Of a DNA stretch of 64,000 nt, positions 13,001 to 27,990 are shown in pieces. The stretch spans positions 17,826 through 81,825 of the forward strand of contig LSSL01000185.1 of the NCBI GenBank assembly GCA_001953115.1, written 5' to 3'. The notes under the pieces were generated by a model that saw only the letters and a program-made list of their open reading frames with translations, was not told the DNA's origin and did not search any database. Positions within the stretch are counted from its first letter, which is position 1; each line of letters begins with the position of its first letter. Source of the DNA: Smittium mucronatum. Taxonomy: Eukaryota > Kickxellomycota > Harpellomycetes > Harpellales > Legeriomycetaceae. Both the position numbers and the translations under genes were made by a program.

Positions 13001-16000
13001 ATTCGGGTACAGGAAAGAATTTTATTTTAAAATATTATGGTTTTTTTTTTTAATATATAATAATGTAGATAAGATTATAAATGCGGTTTATAATGATTTT
13101 TTAACGTTTTTATTTTCTAAACTACTTCATTTTTAAAATATCGAAAAAAAATAAAATTAGAAATTAAGATAAATTATTTTACAAAAGCTTAAAAAATCAA
13201 TATCATCACATTTGAAAAAAATTTTAAATTTTATTTATTATCTTTTTCTAATATCCTTATTTTGAAATACTTTTTAGGCATATTATTTGGTGTTTAATTT
13301 TATAACAATTGCTATATTTATGATATTAAAATGATAGAAAACGGGTATATAGTATTTTTTTTAGTGAAAAGATATAAAATTAAAATCTTAAAATTCCAAA
13401 AAAATCACATATTAGCATATTTTTTGCTTTCTTTTATTTATGTCATGAAATTTTTGGCCAAAATAATTTTATCTTTAGCCATGGGTGTCAGGACTGAAGG
13501 CTAAAAGACATTTCGCCTACTGAACCATCCTATTACAAGTCAATATTAAAAAAAAAAAGACCAGTAAAAATAAAGAATTCCATTTTAATATGGATTTTTT
13601 CTAAAATCAAGTAATCGAAAAAATTTAGAGGTCAAAAAGTAGACGAAATTTCTTGATGTTAAATTGGAAATATGCCTCCAGCCAGGTCAAGTCACCTTAG
13701 ATATGCTATATATTTATATTGGATATAGTAATATTCTCTTTAATAAAATATAAACCACTGTTAAGATAAATAATTCATATTTATATGTATAAAGTAAAAT
13801 TTACCAGCATAAACCTAACACCCCCATTATTTTTCAATTTAATGAAATTATTTAGGTTATAAATAGTCGAAGGTAAAACTTTTTGACAAAGAAAAAGAGC
13901 TTATTGAAAACTTCGATACTATTTTTCCTTTTAAAAGAGGCTAAATTTAAAAATGCTAATAAAAAATAAAATTTTTTACAAACTTTGGATCTAGTCAACA
14001 TGGGCTTCGTAAAATAATTGCTATATGCTGATTTGACCCCTTAATAGAGCCTTGGTCTTATTTATAGGAAAATATTCAAACTTTATAAAACTGAACAGCT
14101 ACTACTGATTCAAAATTAAATTTTCACTTCCTCTTCATAAATAATATTTATCTAATTGATAGAAATTGAAATCTTAAACATAAATCCTAAAATTTTTATT
14201 TCATTTATTAAAAAATATTTTTAAAAGAAAACTGAAAATAAATTTATTCAAAAACAAATAATACCGATTTTTAAAAAATGTGTTTTTTTATTAACCTACC
14301 AATAGTTTATGAAATTTTAAAATTATAAAATATAAGCCACTAAAAAATCCTAATTTATAATTTTATTAAAAAGAAATATGATAATCTTTGATAAAATATT
14401 CAAATTTTCATATCTAAAATTTTAATATTTATATCGCAATCTTTGCTTTAATATTTTTCTGATATTATTATTATAAAAAATAAGGAAAAAATACACAATT
14501 TAAGTTTATTTTATTTTTTATCTAGCCTGAATTTACAAATGAAGTATTTAATTTCTCAAATTCAATTTATTTGATTTATTTTTGTAATATATAATATATC
14601 TGAATTTTCATTTATTTTTTAAACTTATTTCTGTTAAGAATGTTATTTTTTAATCTAATATTTTATTAATAAATAAATCCATCTTTTCTCCTGACACATT
14701 GATTCTTTGAAAAAAATTGAAAAAAAAAAATCAATTATATATATATATATATATACTATCTTTGAATCATCTAAAGCAAAAAAATCAAAATTAATTGGAT
14801 TTTTTTAATATTAAAAAATAAAAGGGATGAATAAATTGATGAATTATTAAAAATTTTCTGTTGAAATTTTAGTCTATTTTTTAAAAATGATTCTGATTTG
14901 TTGCAGAAACTAAATTAAAAAATTTTATGGTTTTTTTCATCAAATTTACATGCCAATTAATCTTCTAAATCGATTTATTTAATATAACCCAACTAAAATA
15001 ATAAAATTTAAGAAAGAATAATTTAAATTAAGATCTTAAATAAACTAAACCGAGTTATATTAACTTTAAATCATTACATAATATATATATGTGTATATCA
15101 ATTAAAATTAAAATATATTTATACAGAATATATAACTTTTTCTCAAGAATTAAAAAAAATAATGGATAAAAGTAATTTTTGGAAATATTAATATTTTTTA
15201 AGCACAATTTTTAATTTTAATATTCTTTAATTGGTAATCTTTTGCTTTTTAAAATGATGTGTTTTTCCTTTAAAAAATAATAAATATAAATATAAATAAA
15301 ATTGCTACAGTAGATAATTTTATACTGTTTTTTTTTACGAATAGTTAGGAAACATTCTCAAAAAAAATCTCCGAATATTTGCTGTATATAATTTAATTGA
15401 TTGATATGATTTTTTCCATAAAATGATGTTTATTATAAAAATAAATAAAATCCTGAATTCCAGTATTTTATAAATTCTCAAATAATAAAATGGTTAATAA
15501 AGAAACGTTTTCACAGCTTTTAAATAACAAAATAAAAATTTTAATTATTAAACTATATTAAAAACTAAACATGATAATATTTAAAAAGAATACTTATATT
15601 ATTCAAATCATAATCATGAAATACAACTACTCTTTTTTTTATAATAATTATCTTATACGAAGCAATCAAAACACCATAAATTTTTTTTATTGTTTCTAAA
15701 AGTGGATATAATAACAATATACCTATTTTTAACCTATAAAACGCATTTTTCAATATTAAAAAACTTGATTGATAATTTAAATACTTTGATATTTATTTAA
15801 TTATATCGAAAAAAATTATGAGATTTTAAAAGGATAAAAATTTTCTAATTTAAGCTTATTGAGAGAAAATTAGGCACTCGATTTATTTAGAAAGTATCAG
15901 ATAATCGATTGAAATTTTAGTGGTTAAAAAATGTTCTGATAAATTCTTTTATTAAAAAATTTAATAGCGCGAATTAAGATTTATAGTTTTCAGGAATTAT

Positions 16001-16073
16001 TACGGATATGCATCAAAAAGAGTGTAATTACTCAAACTGTTAATTTATGAAAAAAAAATAAGTTGCATATAAA
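10088..16073. other. AT-rich gene desert, left part
   Basis: About 6 kb of very AT-rich DNA with dense stops in all frames and no recognisable gene. The first few hundred bases should contain the CBF5 promoter, because CBF5 is transcribed leftwards from 10087. Open frames such as 10560-10754 or 15565-15753 on the minus strand are short and have the low-complexity composition expected by chance. An (AT)n tract lies at 14736-14755. Confidence 0.7.
14736..14755. repeat. (AT)n microsatellite
   Basis: Twenty bases of alternating T and A. It is comparable to the AT tract that starts the duplicated segment beside the assembly gap. Confidence 0.9.
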
Positions 16074-16209
16074 ATATATATATATATATATAATTTAAAT
16101 AAAAAAATTAGTTATAACCTTATTGGAGAACATACTAGCTCTTTACAAAAAATTTACCCCAAACACCCAGAAAATCATGCATTCAGATTCTGAAAACCCT
16201 TGGATGATA
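16074..16209 (+). repeat. Left copy of a perfect 136-bp duplication flanking the assembly gap
   Basis: It begins with eighteen bases of alternating AT and ends in TTGGATGATA at the first N. The same 136 bases recur without a mismatch at 16617-16752, directly after the Ns. The most likely reading is one genomic segment present at both contig ends and never merged. A real direct duplication is less likely. Confidence 0.93.
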
Positions 16210-16616
16210 NNNNNNNNNNNNNNNNNNNNNNNNNNNNNNNNNNNNNNNNNNNNNNNNNNNNNNNNNNNNNNNNNNNNNNNNNNNNNNNNNNNNNNNNNNN
16301 NNNNNNNNNNNNNNNNNNNNNNNNNNNNNNNNNNNNNNNNNNNNNNNNNNNNNNNNNNNNNNNNNNNNNNNNNNNNNNNNNNNNNNNNNNNNNNNNNNNN
16401 NNNNNNNNNNNNNNNNNNNNNNNNNNNNNNNNNNNNNNNNNNNNNNNNNNNNNNNNNNNNNNNNNNNNNNNNNNNNNNNNNNNNNNNNNNNNNNNNNNNN
16501 NNNNNNNNNNNNNNNNNNNNNNNNNNNNNNNNNNNNNNNNNNNNNNNNNNNNNNNNNNNNNNNNNNNNNNNNNNNNNNNNNNNNNNNNNNNNNNNNNNNN
16601 NNNNNNNNNNNNNNNN
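16210..16616. other. Assembly gap of 407 Ns
   Basis: An unbroken run of N. Because the 136-bp flanks are identical, the true gap may be zero and the two contigs may simply overlap. Open frames that run through this gap are meaningless. Confidence 0.97.
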
Positions 16617-16752
16617 ATATATATATATATATATAATTTAAATAAAAAAATTAGTTATAACCTTATTGGAGAACATACTAGCTCTTTACAAAAAATTTAC
16701 CCCAAACACCCAGAAAATCATGCATTCAGATTCTGAAAACCCTTGGATGATA
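16617..16752 (+). repeat. Right copy of the 136-bp duplication flanking the gap
   Basis: Identical over its full length to 16074-16209, including the number of AT units at its start. Perfect identity inside a region where every other repeat is heavily diverged argues for an assembly overlap. Confidence 0.93.
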
Positions 16753-19700
16753 TGATTTTATCCAATATATATATATATTTCTGATTGAGATAGCTCAAAT
16801 ATTTTAATTAAAAAAATATTTTCAATTAAATATCTTTTTTTAGTGAATTAAAAGAAAGCAATCTATCTACATATTTTTTTTGGATTTTTAATATTAAAAC
16901 ATCTATTCACAATTAAAAATGATTTATTAAGAGTGCTAGTTATTAAAATTTTTTGAAAAAAAGTAGTGAATATTAAATTTAGTTAAATTTGGGTTTTTTA
17001 TTCCATTCCATGTTTATAATTATTATAATATAGCCTATTAGTGATTAGAAAAAAAAAATACATACTGTACCTAAATTTTTTTCACAGTTGTCTTTTTTTT
17101 CCACAAGAAAACAGCAATCACTACTTTTCGTGTTAAATAATTTTATTTATATTAAAATTTTATAAAAAATATATAAAGCTCTTTTAATAAATTTCATTTA
17201 GTTGGTTACGTAAATTAATAACTGATAAAAATAAAAAATAAACATCCTTATCCTTATCCTATAACCATTTAAAACGAAATAAATCTGAAAAGGTTTTTGA
17301 GACAAGATTTGGTTAGAAAAAATTAAGATAGTATATTTGAGTTTTAAATTTAAGCTTTTAACAATTTATTTTTAAGAAAGAATTGGTCTAAATTTTAAAT
17401 TTAATTTCATCTAAATTCAGAAATGATATTGATTTTTTTAGATAAAACAACGGCAAGATAAGTTTTTGTATTAATAATATTATAAAATAGAAAATTTGAT
17501 ATTTGATATTTGAACCATAAATTAATCGATATAAAGGTATATATATATATGCTGTACGTGATTTTACAATTTTATACACGATTGAGCTTCCCACTTAAAA
17601 CGATGACTGCTGTTATTATTCGAATATTATTTGGTTTAAAAATTGTTGATATTTGTATATATTTGGATATTTATCATTTATATTTCTATTATTAATAGGT
17701 TATTAAAAACTATTCCCAATTTTTTATACAAAGATTATGATCAGAAAAATGCACTAAATAATGAAACCAATAGGGTTTAAAGCGAATAAATATTTTTATG
17801 AATAATTGAGAAGAATTGCCCCTATCCAACACTTTCAATATCACTAAATACTGTTAATTTCTAATTTTAAGTTTCTGGCAGTTATAGGTTCAAAATTATT
17901 TATTATTTTTATGACAGTATAAACTGGCTTATCATTTTTATGCATATTTTGTGGTTAAAGCAAGAATATTTGGGCATTCTATTTATTTTAAAGTGATTAT
18001 ATATCATTCGGATTTATTTATTATTAGTATTTTATTAAAAATACAATAATATATCTTAAAAGCTTATTTTTTTTCTAAACTGTTAAAAAGAATGAAAAAA
18101 GAGTTTCTTAGACACTATTTATATATCATAGTTGCTTTTTTAGTGGATTATGTGGGTTTAAAAATTTATAAATATGAGAAATTTTAATGATAATTTCATG
18201 CAGCTGTAAAAATAATCAAGTAATACTGGCTTAAATAAAAAAAAACTCCCTTATACCTCCTAATTTATTTTATGCAATAAAATTATTGTAGGTAGTTACA
18301 GAAAATATATTATGAACACACATAAAGCCCTCAAATGATAATATTTAGATATAAATTAATCCAAATAATTTTGAAAAGTGCACTAAAAAAGCTAATTGGA
18401 TATCTTATAATTAATACTTTTATTTCTATAATTTTATTTTAAATTAAGACCAATAAACAAAGAGCTAAAAAATTTCTTATTTCCCTAATATTTAAAAAAA
18501 TCTTACTTAGTCATAAAGCTAATATTTAGTGAATGGCTTACACAAGCTTAAAACATATTATTTTTTTATATTGCATTATCTTTGGTTAATTTTAAAAAAT
18601 ATAGTTTAAAAAATATATAAATTTTATTCTTTTAAATTTTAACCACACAATAAAGATTTAGCTCTTGGTGAATCAAATAGATCTCTCTCAAAAAAATTGC
18701 ATAAAATAAAGTCATATCACAAGATTTAAATACAAATTTAATTCTTATTATTTATTTGATAATTTTTATTATTTTTCTTGAATAAATAAAAAAGATAAGT
18801 TTAATATAAATATTTTTTTAACTTCAGAGGGATATATATATATACGTTTAAATTGCAGTGATTATGTCTTATTTTCACATCTTTCGACTCCACGATTTGA
18901 AAAAAGCCCAATTTTTTTTCCTATTTGTAGTTCTAAATTTCGGTAAAATATATGCAGAATTTAATTTGACCTAGTTTTAAAATATTTAAAATATATCCAC
19001 TACGTTATAAGAAAACTAAAATTTAAATTTTACCGATATAAATTTAGATGGTATAGGAAACCAATAATCTTTTTAATAATTTTTTTTGAAATTAATGACA
19101 AATAAAAAAAGTTTTTAAAATCTTTGATTATTTTTTTAGGCTCAATCCTAACCAAATAATTCATTTTTATAGATTAAAGCCGAATTTAAAAACAAAAAAA
19201 GTAGGTGAGAATAGTTATTAGTTCGATTTTAAATAAATCTTATCTTAAGTGGCTTATTTTCAATGTTAAATTCAATAAAGAATGCATAATTATGACACAC
19301 CCCACTTTACTTTACTATATTTTGATTCACATCAAAAATTTAGAGGAGAATATAAAAATAAACATAATTTACGGCAATTATTCCATAAAAAATTGTTTTA
19401 ACCGCAATTAGCCCCATAAATCAGCGTATTTTTTAGATCGAAGGATTTTTTATCATTGTTTGAAAACTGAATTTAATACTATGCCAATATTTGACATTAA
19501 ATATTATCAATAAATAAATATATACATTTAGAATCAATTTCCGAGTGAATAAAGTTCATAAATAAACAGATATAGGTCATTATATGTAAGTGGTTAAATT
19601 TTTGCTTAAATTTTGAACCAAAGTACGATATATATTTGAATTTACCCTAAAATTAATATATATTTCAAATTTCGGAGCTTTTTCGTTATTTTTTTTATAA

Positions 19701-22700
19701 ATGATGTAAAAGTATATTAAAATTAAGAAAGAAAGAAAAAAAATATTATTTTTATAAATTCTTAGTAAATTTATTTTTTATCACGGAGTTTTTAGAGAGT
19801 TACAACTAATATTAAAGTTAAACTGCAAAATATATTTAATTATTTTATGAGACAAATATTCATATAATGCGATGAATAATATGCCAATTTTACTTGAAAT
19901 TTTTTTTCAAGATTTTAGTATGTAATAATAAAATTTATGTATTAGCTATGGCCAAATTTTTTTCTATCAGACCAAAAAAACTTTTTTTCCTCTCAATCAT
20001 TTTAAATTTACGAAAAAATTATGGATAAATGTTGAAAGATTTTTTATTTATATTTATTTGATTGAAATTAACTTAATAAATTTTTTAATTAAAATGAAAG
20101 ATCATGTTTTAAATTATAAATTTAAAAAACGAGATGTATAAATATAAATAATTTGTAAATTTTCGGCGTAATACATCAAAATAATAGCTTCTTAACATTA
20201 AAACCTATATAAAACTTTATGTTTCTATATATTAAATTAAAATAATTAATTTTATTTGCAGAAATTATTTTTGTTTTTTGCTTAATATAATTAATTCAGA
20301 ATTTCATATTTTATATATAATTTGAAAATAATTTACAATCGTTTCGGTCTCATAATTTTAATATATCCATTGGTATTGATTTCCCGGGTTTATTAATAAC
20401 CAAAACTGACGCTTTATAATTAAGTAGGAAATTAAATTATAAAATTCTTGAGATTTTCTTGTTTATTAAGTAAAATAAGGACATATATTCAATTTTAAGA
20501 CATCAAGAAATATTTATAACTTGAATATATTTTTATACGTAGCATTTGAAACTTAAATTAAACCAAAAAAAAAGAAGAATAGCATTTTTCAAACAAAAGT
20601 TTTACATTTTAAAAATGCATGAATTTTCTTCTGAATCAGGAATTTTTGGCCTTTAATATTCTGTTTTTGACTTTGACACAAATTTAATTAAGTCATAATA
20701 AAAATTATAAATGTAATTTTTTGCTAATATGAAATTTATTCTTTTTTAAAATTCATCGGATGGAAATTTTTAGATTTAGATATAGTAAATTTTAAAAAAA
20801 AATGCCGAGAAATTTAATTAATCTAGATCATGTTATCTTTTATATAATTTAAAAATGTTTAGATATTGAAGTATAATTAAGATTAAATATTTCGAAATTT
20901 ATTTATTTATTATTTTATTATTTTGAGATTTATTGTGTTTATCAAACTATTAAAACCTGAAGGTTCAATAAAATTTTTATCCAGACATGAATACTTTTTA
21001 AAATAAAAACTGATCATTTAGTAAAAAAATAGCTAACTTTTAAATTAATATTTGTGAAATTTATACCAAAATAGTTCCAAAAAATAGAATAAGTTCAAAA
21101 ATTACAAAGAAACTCCATAAGTAATTATGTAATTATTCTTTGATAATATTAGCATTAGAAAAGGAATCCTTTTTTTAGGAATAAAATATGTATCCTTCTA
21201 AATGTTAACTTTGTACATTGTTTATATAAAGTTTTATCCAGACCATCAAATTTTATTGGTCGGATCAAAATTGTATTAGTAAATTAATAATTTATCCAAA
21301 ATATATGGGTTGCTAATAATTTAATTAAATTAAAGGCTCGTTGGAAGCAAGTATAGTTTTTTTAATAAGATTTAAATTTTAGAAATAATCAGTGTCATTT
21401 TGTTCAGATTAAAGTTTGAATTGTATTATTTAAATAAATAACTCTAAAGAATAAAACGACCTGTTTTTGGAGTAAATCAGGGAGCCAACTTTTTTTTAAA
21501 AATTAAAATATTATATATTTTTATGCCATATTTATAAATCAAGACGTTTTTTTGCAATTTAGAAGTAACTTTTTTTAAAATTAATTATCATTATGTGGGA
21601 TTATAAAATCTATTAAAAAATTACATAAAAATTAATATGAAATTCACTAATATGTTATTAAAAAAAACAAAATAAATTTTTTTCTAATTAAAAAACATCA
21701 TGGAAGATAAATCTAAAAGTCCAATTAAGCGGATGAGAGCAGTAAATAAAATGTTATCCGCGTAAAAGAAGTTACTAGAAATAAGGTGTAATTTACACTA
21801 TTTAAATAAATATATCCTATAAAAAATAAACATATTCCAAAAAAATTTGAGCCTTCTGATAGGGAGTAGGATAAGGGTGAACTGCATCTTAAATAAACAT
21901 ATGGTGTTTATATGAGATGGAAATATTAACTTAGTGCAATAAAGAAACGATATGTATATAAATTAGGGAGAAAATCTACAAAAATATGGATAAAAATGAT
22001 TCAATTTAATCAAATTTAAATTTTTGAAAAAGCTAAACATAACTTTGGTCAAAAAAGAGAAGTAATCTATATGAAAATTTTCTAACAGGATCATAAAAAA
22101 TTTTATGGCACGAGATTATTTTAAGTTAATGTAATCGAAAAAATAATAATGAGTATTTATAGATGAAATAAGTTTCAGTTTTCATATTATAATATTTATA
22201 ATCTGTTCAAATATAGAAAAAAGAATTATTAAATTATGCAAAAATACAGAGAAAGAAAGCTAAAATAATAATAGAGTTCAATTTTTTTAGAGTTACAAAA
22301 TATAAATTTGTTTTTAATGGAACAGAATGTATTGAGATATTTCTCTATTTATCAAAAGTGTAAGTAGTATAAAGAATATATCTGTCTTTTAAAAATTATA
22401 TATTTATCAATCAATCTTGTATTCATGTATGAATGAAAAAAGGACTTGAAATATCACAATTAGGCTACAACTTAATTTATTTTTCTCATTAATATATAAG
22501 TTGAATCCAATGGATAATGTATATAGCTAAATAAAAATATGCTCAATATATATTATTAGTTCCCAAAATGCCTTGTATTAAATAATCATCAATTTGATGG
22601 ATGATTAAATGATATAAATAACTAAATGGAATTTTGAGGCAATTTTTACAAAATGAGTATGAATATGAATATATTATTCTAGAAGAGTTTTTTAAACTAG

Positions 22701-25700
22701 ATTGAGAATAATCTTGATGAGAATTTATTAATTAAATACTCCGTAATCAATCAATAATTCGATCCTTGTTCAAAACTTATGATGTTATAATACCAAAATA
22801 CATGTTAACTACAATTTATATTTAATAAAATAAACCATATCTTTAATAGTTAAATAAAAAAAAATGAAAGGGTCTATTTTCATTAAATTGTGAGTTTTTT
22901 TAGTAAAATTTAATAGTTTAAATCTAAAAATGTAGATTTCATGAGTTTTAAAATAAAAAAAAAATTTATACTAGCAAAAAGCAACATTATTAATTTTTAA
23001 AGTGACATATCTAAATTTACGCAAATCCAAAGCAAGATTTTTAAGGTACATAATGAGTTTTTCAGGTGGAAAACTCATCTATTTTTAATATGTAAAACTC
23101 TATTTTGAAAAGGAGAATATATTTATTTTAAAATAAAAAATCTGTTTTTTTATTTTTTATATTATAGTTTAAAATTTTATAAAAAAAATCATTGATTTTG
23201 AGAAAATTGACATAGGCAACTGTTATTTTCAATTAAGCTTACTAATATGAACTGTTCACGTTAAGACATATAAAATACTATTTAGGCTTCATTGTAGGTT
23301 TATTTTCAATTTTTAAGATTATGAAATTCCCAAAAAGATAATATAAATAATAATAGCAATAATGATAGTAATATAAATTTTCATAAAGTATATATAATCA
23401 AATATATTTAAAATTTATGGGAAAAAGTCAATTAATTGTAGCTTTGTGTATATTTCAATATTTAATATTTTTTAAAATAACGTTTTTGTATAGAGTAAAT
23501 TATATTTTTTAGGTTAATATTTTTAAACACAGTAAAAAATCGCACATATATCAAATTCAATTTTTAGATTTAAAGGAGCTTTTTAATTTTTAAGGGCTTA
23601 GAAAATTGAGCTTCTAAAATTCGTTTTGTAATAAGTGATCACTTTTTATGATATATGTATAATACATTTAATTATTTTCAGAATATTTATTTAGATTTAC
23701 AAATAAACATTCAAAAAATTTTATATTTAAAGCAAAAATATTATTGTAGCGTGTGATTCTAACTATAATATATATTTTAATACGTAATTATAAACAATTA
23801 TTTATTTTTAGAAAATCTTTAAAAAAAACTAACACACTTAGGTATAATAATATAAATCAAACTTCCAAATTTAAATAAATGATAAGTTAGAAATTTTTTT
23901 TTGATTTAACCAAGTAAAAAGGAAAAGTTATAAATAGTTTAGGCTATGGTGGGTTTTAATAAGTATGAGTATTGATTTTAATTAAAGATTATATTTTTAC
24001 AAAAAAGATTAATAAGGGGTCCTTCATAATAATTTTTTCTTGTAAAAATATAAATTAAATTTAAAAAATAAAAAATGATAAAATATGGATTTATAATTAT
24101 CAGCGTTTTTTTAAATAAGACAAGCACCAAAATTTATTTTTTCGCTGTATTATTTAAAAAAGAGTTTGAAGGAATATTGCTTTTTAAGCGTGATATATAC
24201 AATTTAAATCATTATAGATTTTAAACTAAATTTATTCTAAAAATATAGATTTAAAATATGTAGTCCATAATCTAAAATTTCTATTAAACCAGATTAACTT
24301 ATTATTATAAAATACAACAATGTAATAATTACTACATGTATTGAGATTTTTATTGGTGATATTAATATATATATGAGCAAAAATGATGGCATAAATACGA
24401 GCTTAGAAGATCTGACCATTAAAAATACAATAATTAACACAAACATATTATTATTGTTATTTAGCTATAAAAATATTGAGAATAGAGGGATTAGAAAAAC
24501 ACGGAAAATATAATGACTAATAGGATATTTGATCTTTTATGAAAATAGTATAAAAGAAAGATTTTAAACTGATATTTTTTTCCTTTAAATTTATAATTAG
24601 AATTATTAAAGTATATCAAGTTAAATATACTTTTTATATTGAACTTTGTTATCACCAAAAATTTGAGCTTAATTTTTTGTGGTATATAAAAATTTGGGCT
24701 GTAATATTTGTTGTAAATAAAAAAATGGGGGTTTTTTTAATCTTTATTAAACATCAATTATCTAAATTTTAGTAATAATAATTAGATTTTAATTTTTAAA
24801 AAAAGAATAAAAATACGTAAAGAAGGATATTAACCACACATAATTTTATGAAACTTAACAAAATACATTAAAAATTATTTTGAATAATATTATAAAAGCT
24901 AGAGGTAAGATGTTTTGAATTATGACTGAACGTAAATAAAAATTAAAAGCATAAATAAGTCGATTTTTAAATAGTTTTATTTTTTATTTAGCTTTTTCTA
25001 GATCAAAAATTTGTGCCTTGCTCCATTTTGTGCTTATTAAAAATATGATTTCACCCAATTTATCTATTTATTCAATAGGGTATAAATATAATCATTTTTT
25101 TGATAGCATTGATAAAAAATGAAAGTCTTTTTTTTAATATTATTATTAAAAGAGTTAAAGGAATCATAAATTATAAGATTAAATAATTTAATTTCGGAAT
25201 AAATGCATAAGTTTATATATCGAATTTTTTTTGATTATAATATATTGATGTTAGAGCATAAAAACTGTTTTTTTACATTAATTTAAAAGTTCATATTTTG
25301 ATATTTAAATAAAAGAATATAGATTTTCTTAAGAATACAAAAAATTTAAAAGCCAGTTTAAATTTATCACAGTTAATAAAATAGCAAACCGAAGTTTCTG
25401 TTTGGAAAGATATTTTTAAACCATTTTTAACAAAATTTGAACAAAAAATAAATTATAGGAGCTAATATTAAAATTGAATAGATTTAAAATTAATTTTGAA
25501 ATCGTGAAATGATTGCAAGTACTTTTAATGATTATTTTGATAAATGAGAATTATATTTAGGGACTGATTTATATCAGCAAATATTTTTACAACGAATTTT
25601 TTGTTTGTAGTAAAGCTGATTTATTTTTACATACTTATTAATTTTGAGATCAAATTAATTTTACGATTTTTAAAACTTTCACTATAAAAGTAAGAAGAAA

Positions 25701-27990
25701 GTTAAAGAGCTAAATAGGAAACATATTTTCTAGAATTTTAATAATATTTATGTAATGAAATATGAAAATGACTATGATAAGAAATATAAAACCAGCGGAG
25801 AAAAAAAGAGGATACATCTGATCATTTTTATTATAGTAACGTGTTAATTCATAACCAGAGAAACGCTTAAACTGTATCTTACTTGTGGAATTTTTTTTAT
25901 AGATGAAAGCATTAAAGCATAATTGGGGAGTGATTTATTTATTTAAGATTTAATGTAATTTCTTTTTAAAACATCTAATCGCGTACACACATATGGAAGT
26001 TATTTTATCAGGAATTTTACCAATATACAAATTATGAATCTTTAAGATAATAGTATAAAAATAAATCAATGATATTTAAACTTGGCAATGATCAAGTTAT
26101 TTTTATAAACAGAGGCAAATTTTCACCATAAGTCCCGGAATGGAAGTTTAGCAATTCAGATTTAATAATTTACAGATGATTTTTTAAAACACTTAGCAAA
26201 TACTATTAATATGTTTATATATATCTCATAATTTCTTTAAAAGAAAGAACCACAAAAACATAATTTAGAAAGTTTTGGTAAAAATTTAGAGAATGAGTAG
26301 AACATATTCATAATTTGAGTTATTATATGCTTTTTGTATTATATTTTCAGCGCTAGTATTTGAATATTCATCGATTGAATAAATATGGATGAAAATAATA
26401 GAGTTTAGTAATTGTTCAAGTTCACTGTAAATAAATAAAAATTCAGTGGAGTGATTAGACTCAAATTTATATTAATACTCATTATAGTTTGTGAAACTTT
26501 TTTTAGTTTCTGAAGATGAGAATGCTATAGTTTTTTTTATAGACAGTTTATTATCTCATAAAAATATAGATTTCGAAAACATTATTATTTTAATTTTTTT
26601 GAATAGCTGAATGCGAAAGAGATTGGTTATATTTAACAAATTTAGTATTAGGTGGGGTTTTAATGTTCTAAAAGTTGAATATATTAATATGGTTAATTAT
26701 TTAAATATTAATAGATTATTTAAACAAAAGTAATATCCATATGATACACGGGACATATTTTAATTTTCTAACTGGTCTCTGGTTTTTATCAAAAATTAAA
26801 AACAAGAATATAATTTGTGGCACCAACTATAAAAAAACCCTATGAAAAATAAAAAACTTGAAACAACACCGGTTCAAAGTTACATAAAATCGAAATTAAA
26901 GGAGCTAGGGCTTATTGATTCTGAAATAAAACATAATAGCAGGAGTATTTTTATCTAAAAACGAAGAAAATATGGAGGCATAATTAGTGTTGTCTAATAT
27001 TAATCCCATTTAACTTTAAGCCCACTTTATTAAAATGAATTTTAAAAGAAAAATATAAGTGGGGTGGATCATAAATTAATGTTCATAATAAGCAATATAA
27101 TATTTGAAATGCGGGGTTAAAACGATGCTTGAAGAATTTCTTGTGAAAAAAATAAAGGAATTTCTAGCGTACCCATACTTTTTTTTAAAGATCTCATAGA
27201 ATGTGTAGCCCTTATCAATAAAATGAAGGTTAATTTTTAATGAATGTACTTTAGGGGATGAAATGTTCGTCAAAATACAAGTATTAATATGATTAAAATC
27301 GAGTAGATAGACTGGGAAAGGATGTGTCAGAAAATGAGATCATATTTTTCTATTTACTAACATGTTTTAGATTATTTTTTTTACCAGCGTGGTCTCGTTA
27401 AATAAATAAAAAAACAAATATTTAGCCCGGTGTACTTTCTATTGCATCTTAACTGTATATTTCACAGAAAAATCCGAACATTTTGGGATGGGTAGAAAAA
27501 ATAAAAGCCAAGGAAGCCAATGGGTATTATGAAAATTTGTAGTTTTCATGATTATATAAGTATCTCGGGGCTGATAAGCCATATGAACATATCCATAATA
27601 ATATAAAGTTTGAAAATAGGATCAATCGATTGATTTAAAGAATACGGACAATAAACGTAACAAGGCTGGTGATGGTATGAGGTTTCAAATAATTTTTTTA
27701 GGAAATAGGGTTATTATATATATTAGAATTCAGCAATAGCTCACGATAATTCATGGGTCGGATTGAAAAAAGAGGTCACAATAAAGAGAATGTAAATCTT
27801 AGCTAGAAATATATGATTTAAAGAAAACAGACTTTATGCGAAGAGAATAGATTTTGACAAAATTTACCAGCAAGTTTTAGAGATCTGTGAAAGAAAAAAC
27901 AGGCCTTATGGTTAAATCAGAAACAAAATAAAAGTAATGATAAACATATAAAGGTCAATGGCACAATATGCAAAGAGTTTAAGCTTATCG
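16753..27990. other. AT-rich gene desert, right part
   Basis: About 11 kb of extremely AT-rich DNA with long A and T runs and no gene, RNA gene or clear repeat that I can name. The few open frames of 60-70 codons (for example 17388-17594 minus, 19205-19411 plus, 27076-27273 minus) are dominated by I, K, N, F, L and Y, as random AT-rich sequence predicts. By analogy with the second desert it probably consists of transposon copies decayed beyond recognition; that is inference. Confidence 0.65.

Noticed and set aside
16123..16736. Two long open frames (172 and 178 codons) around the N gap
   Set aside because: They consist almost entirely of Ns, and their ends are the duplicated contig-end sequence; they are artefacts.
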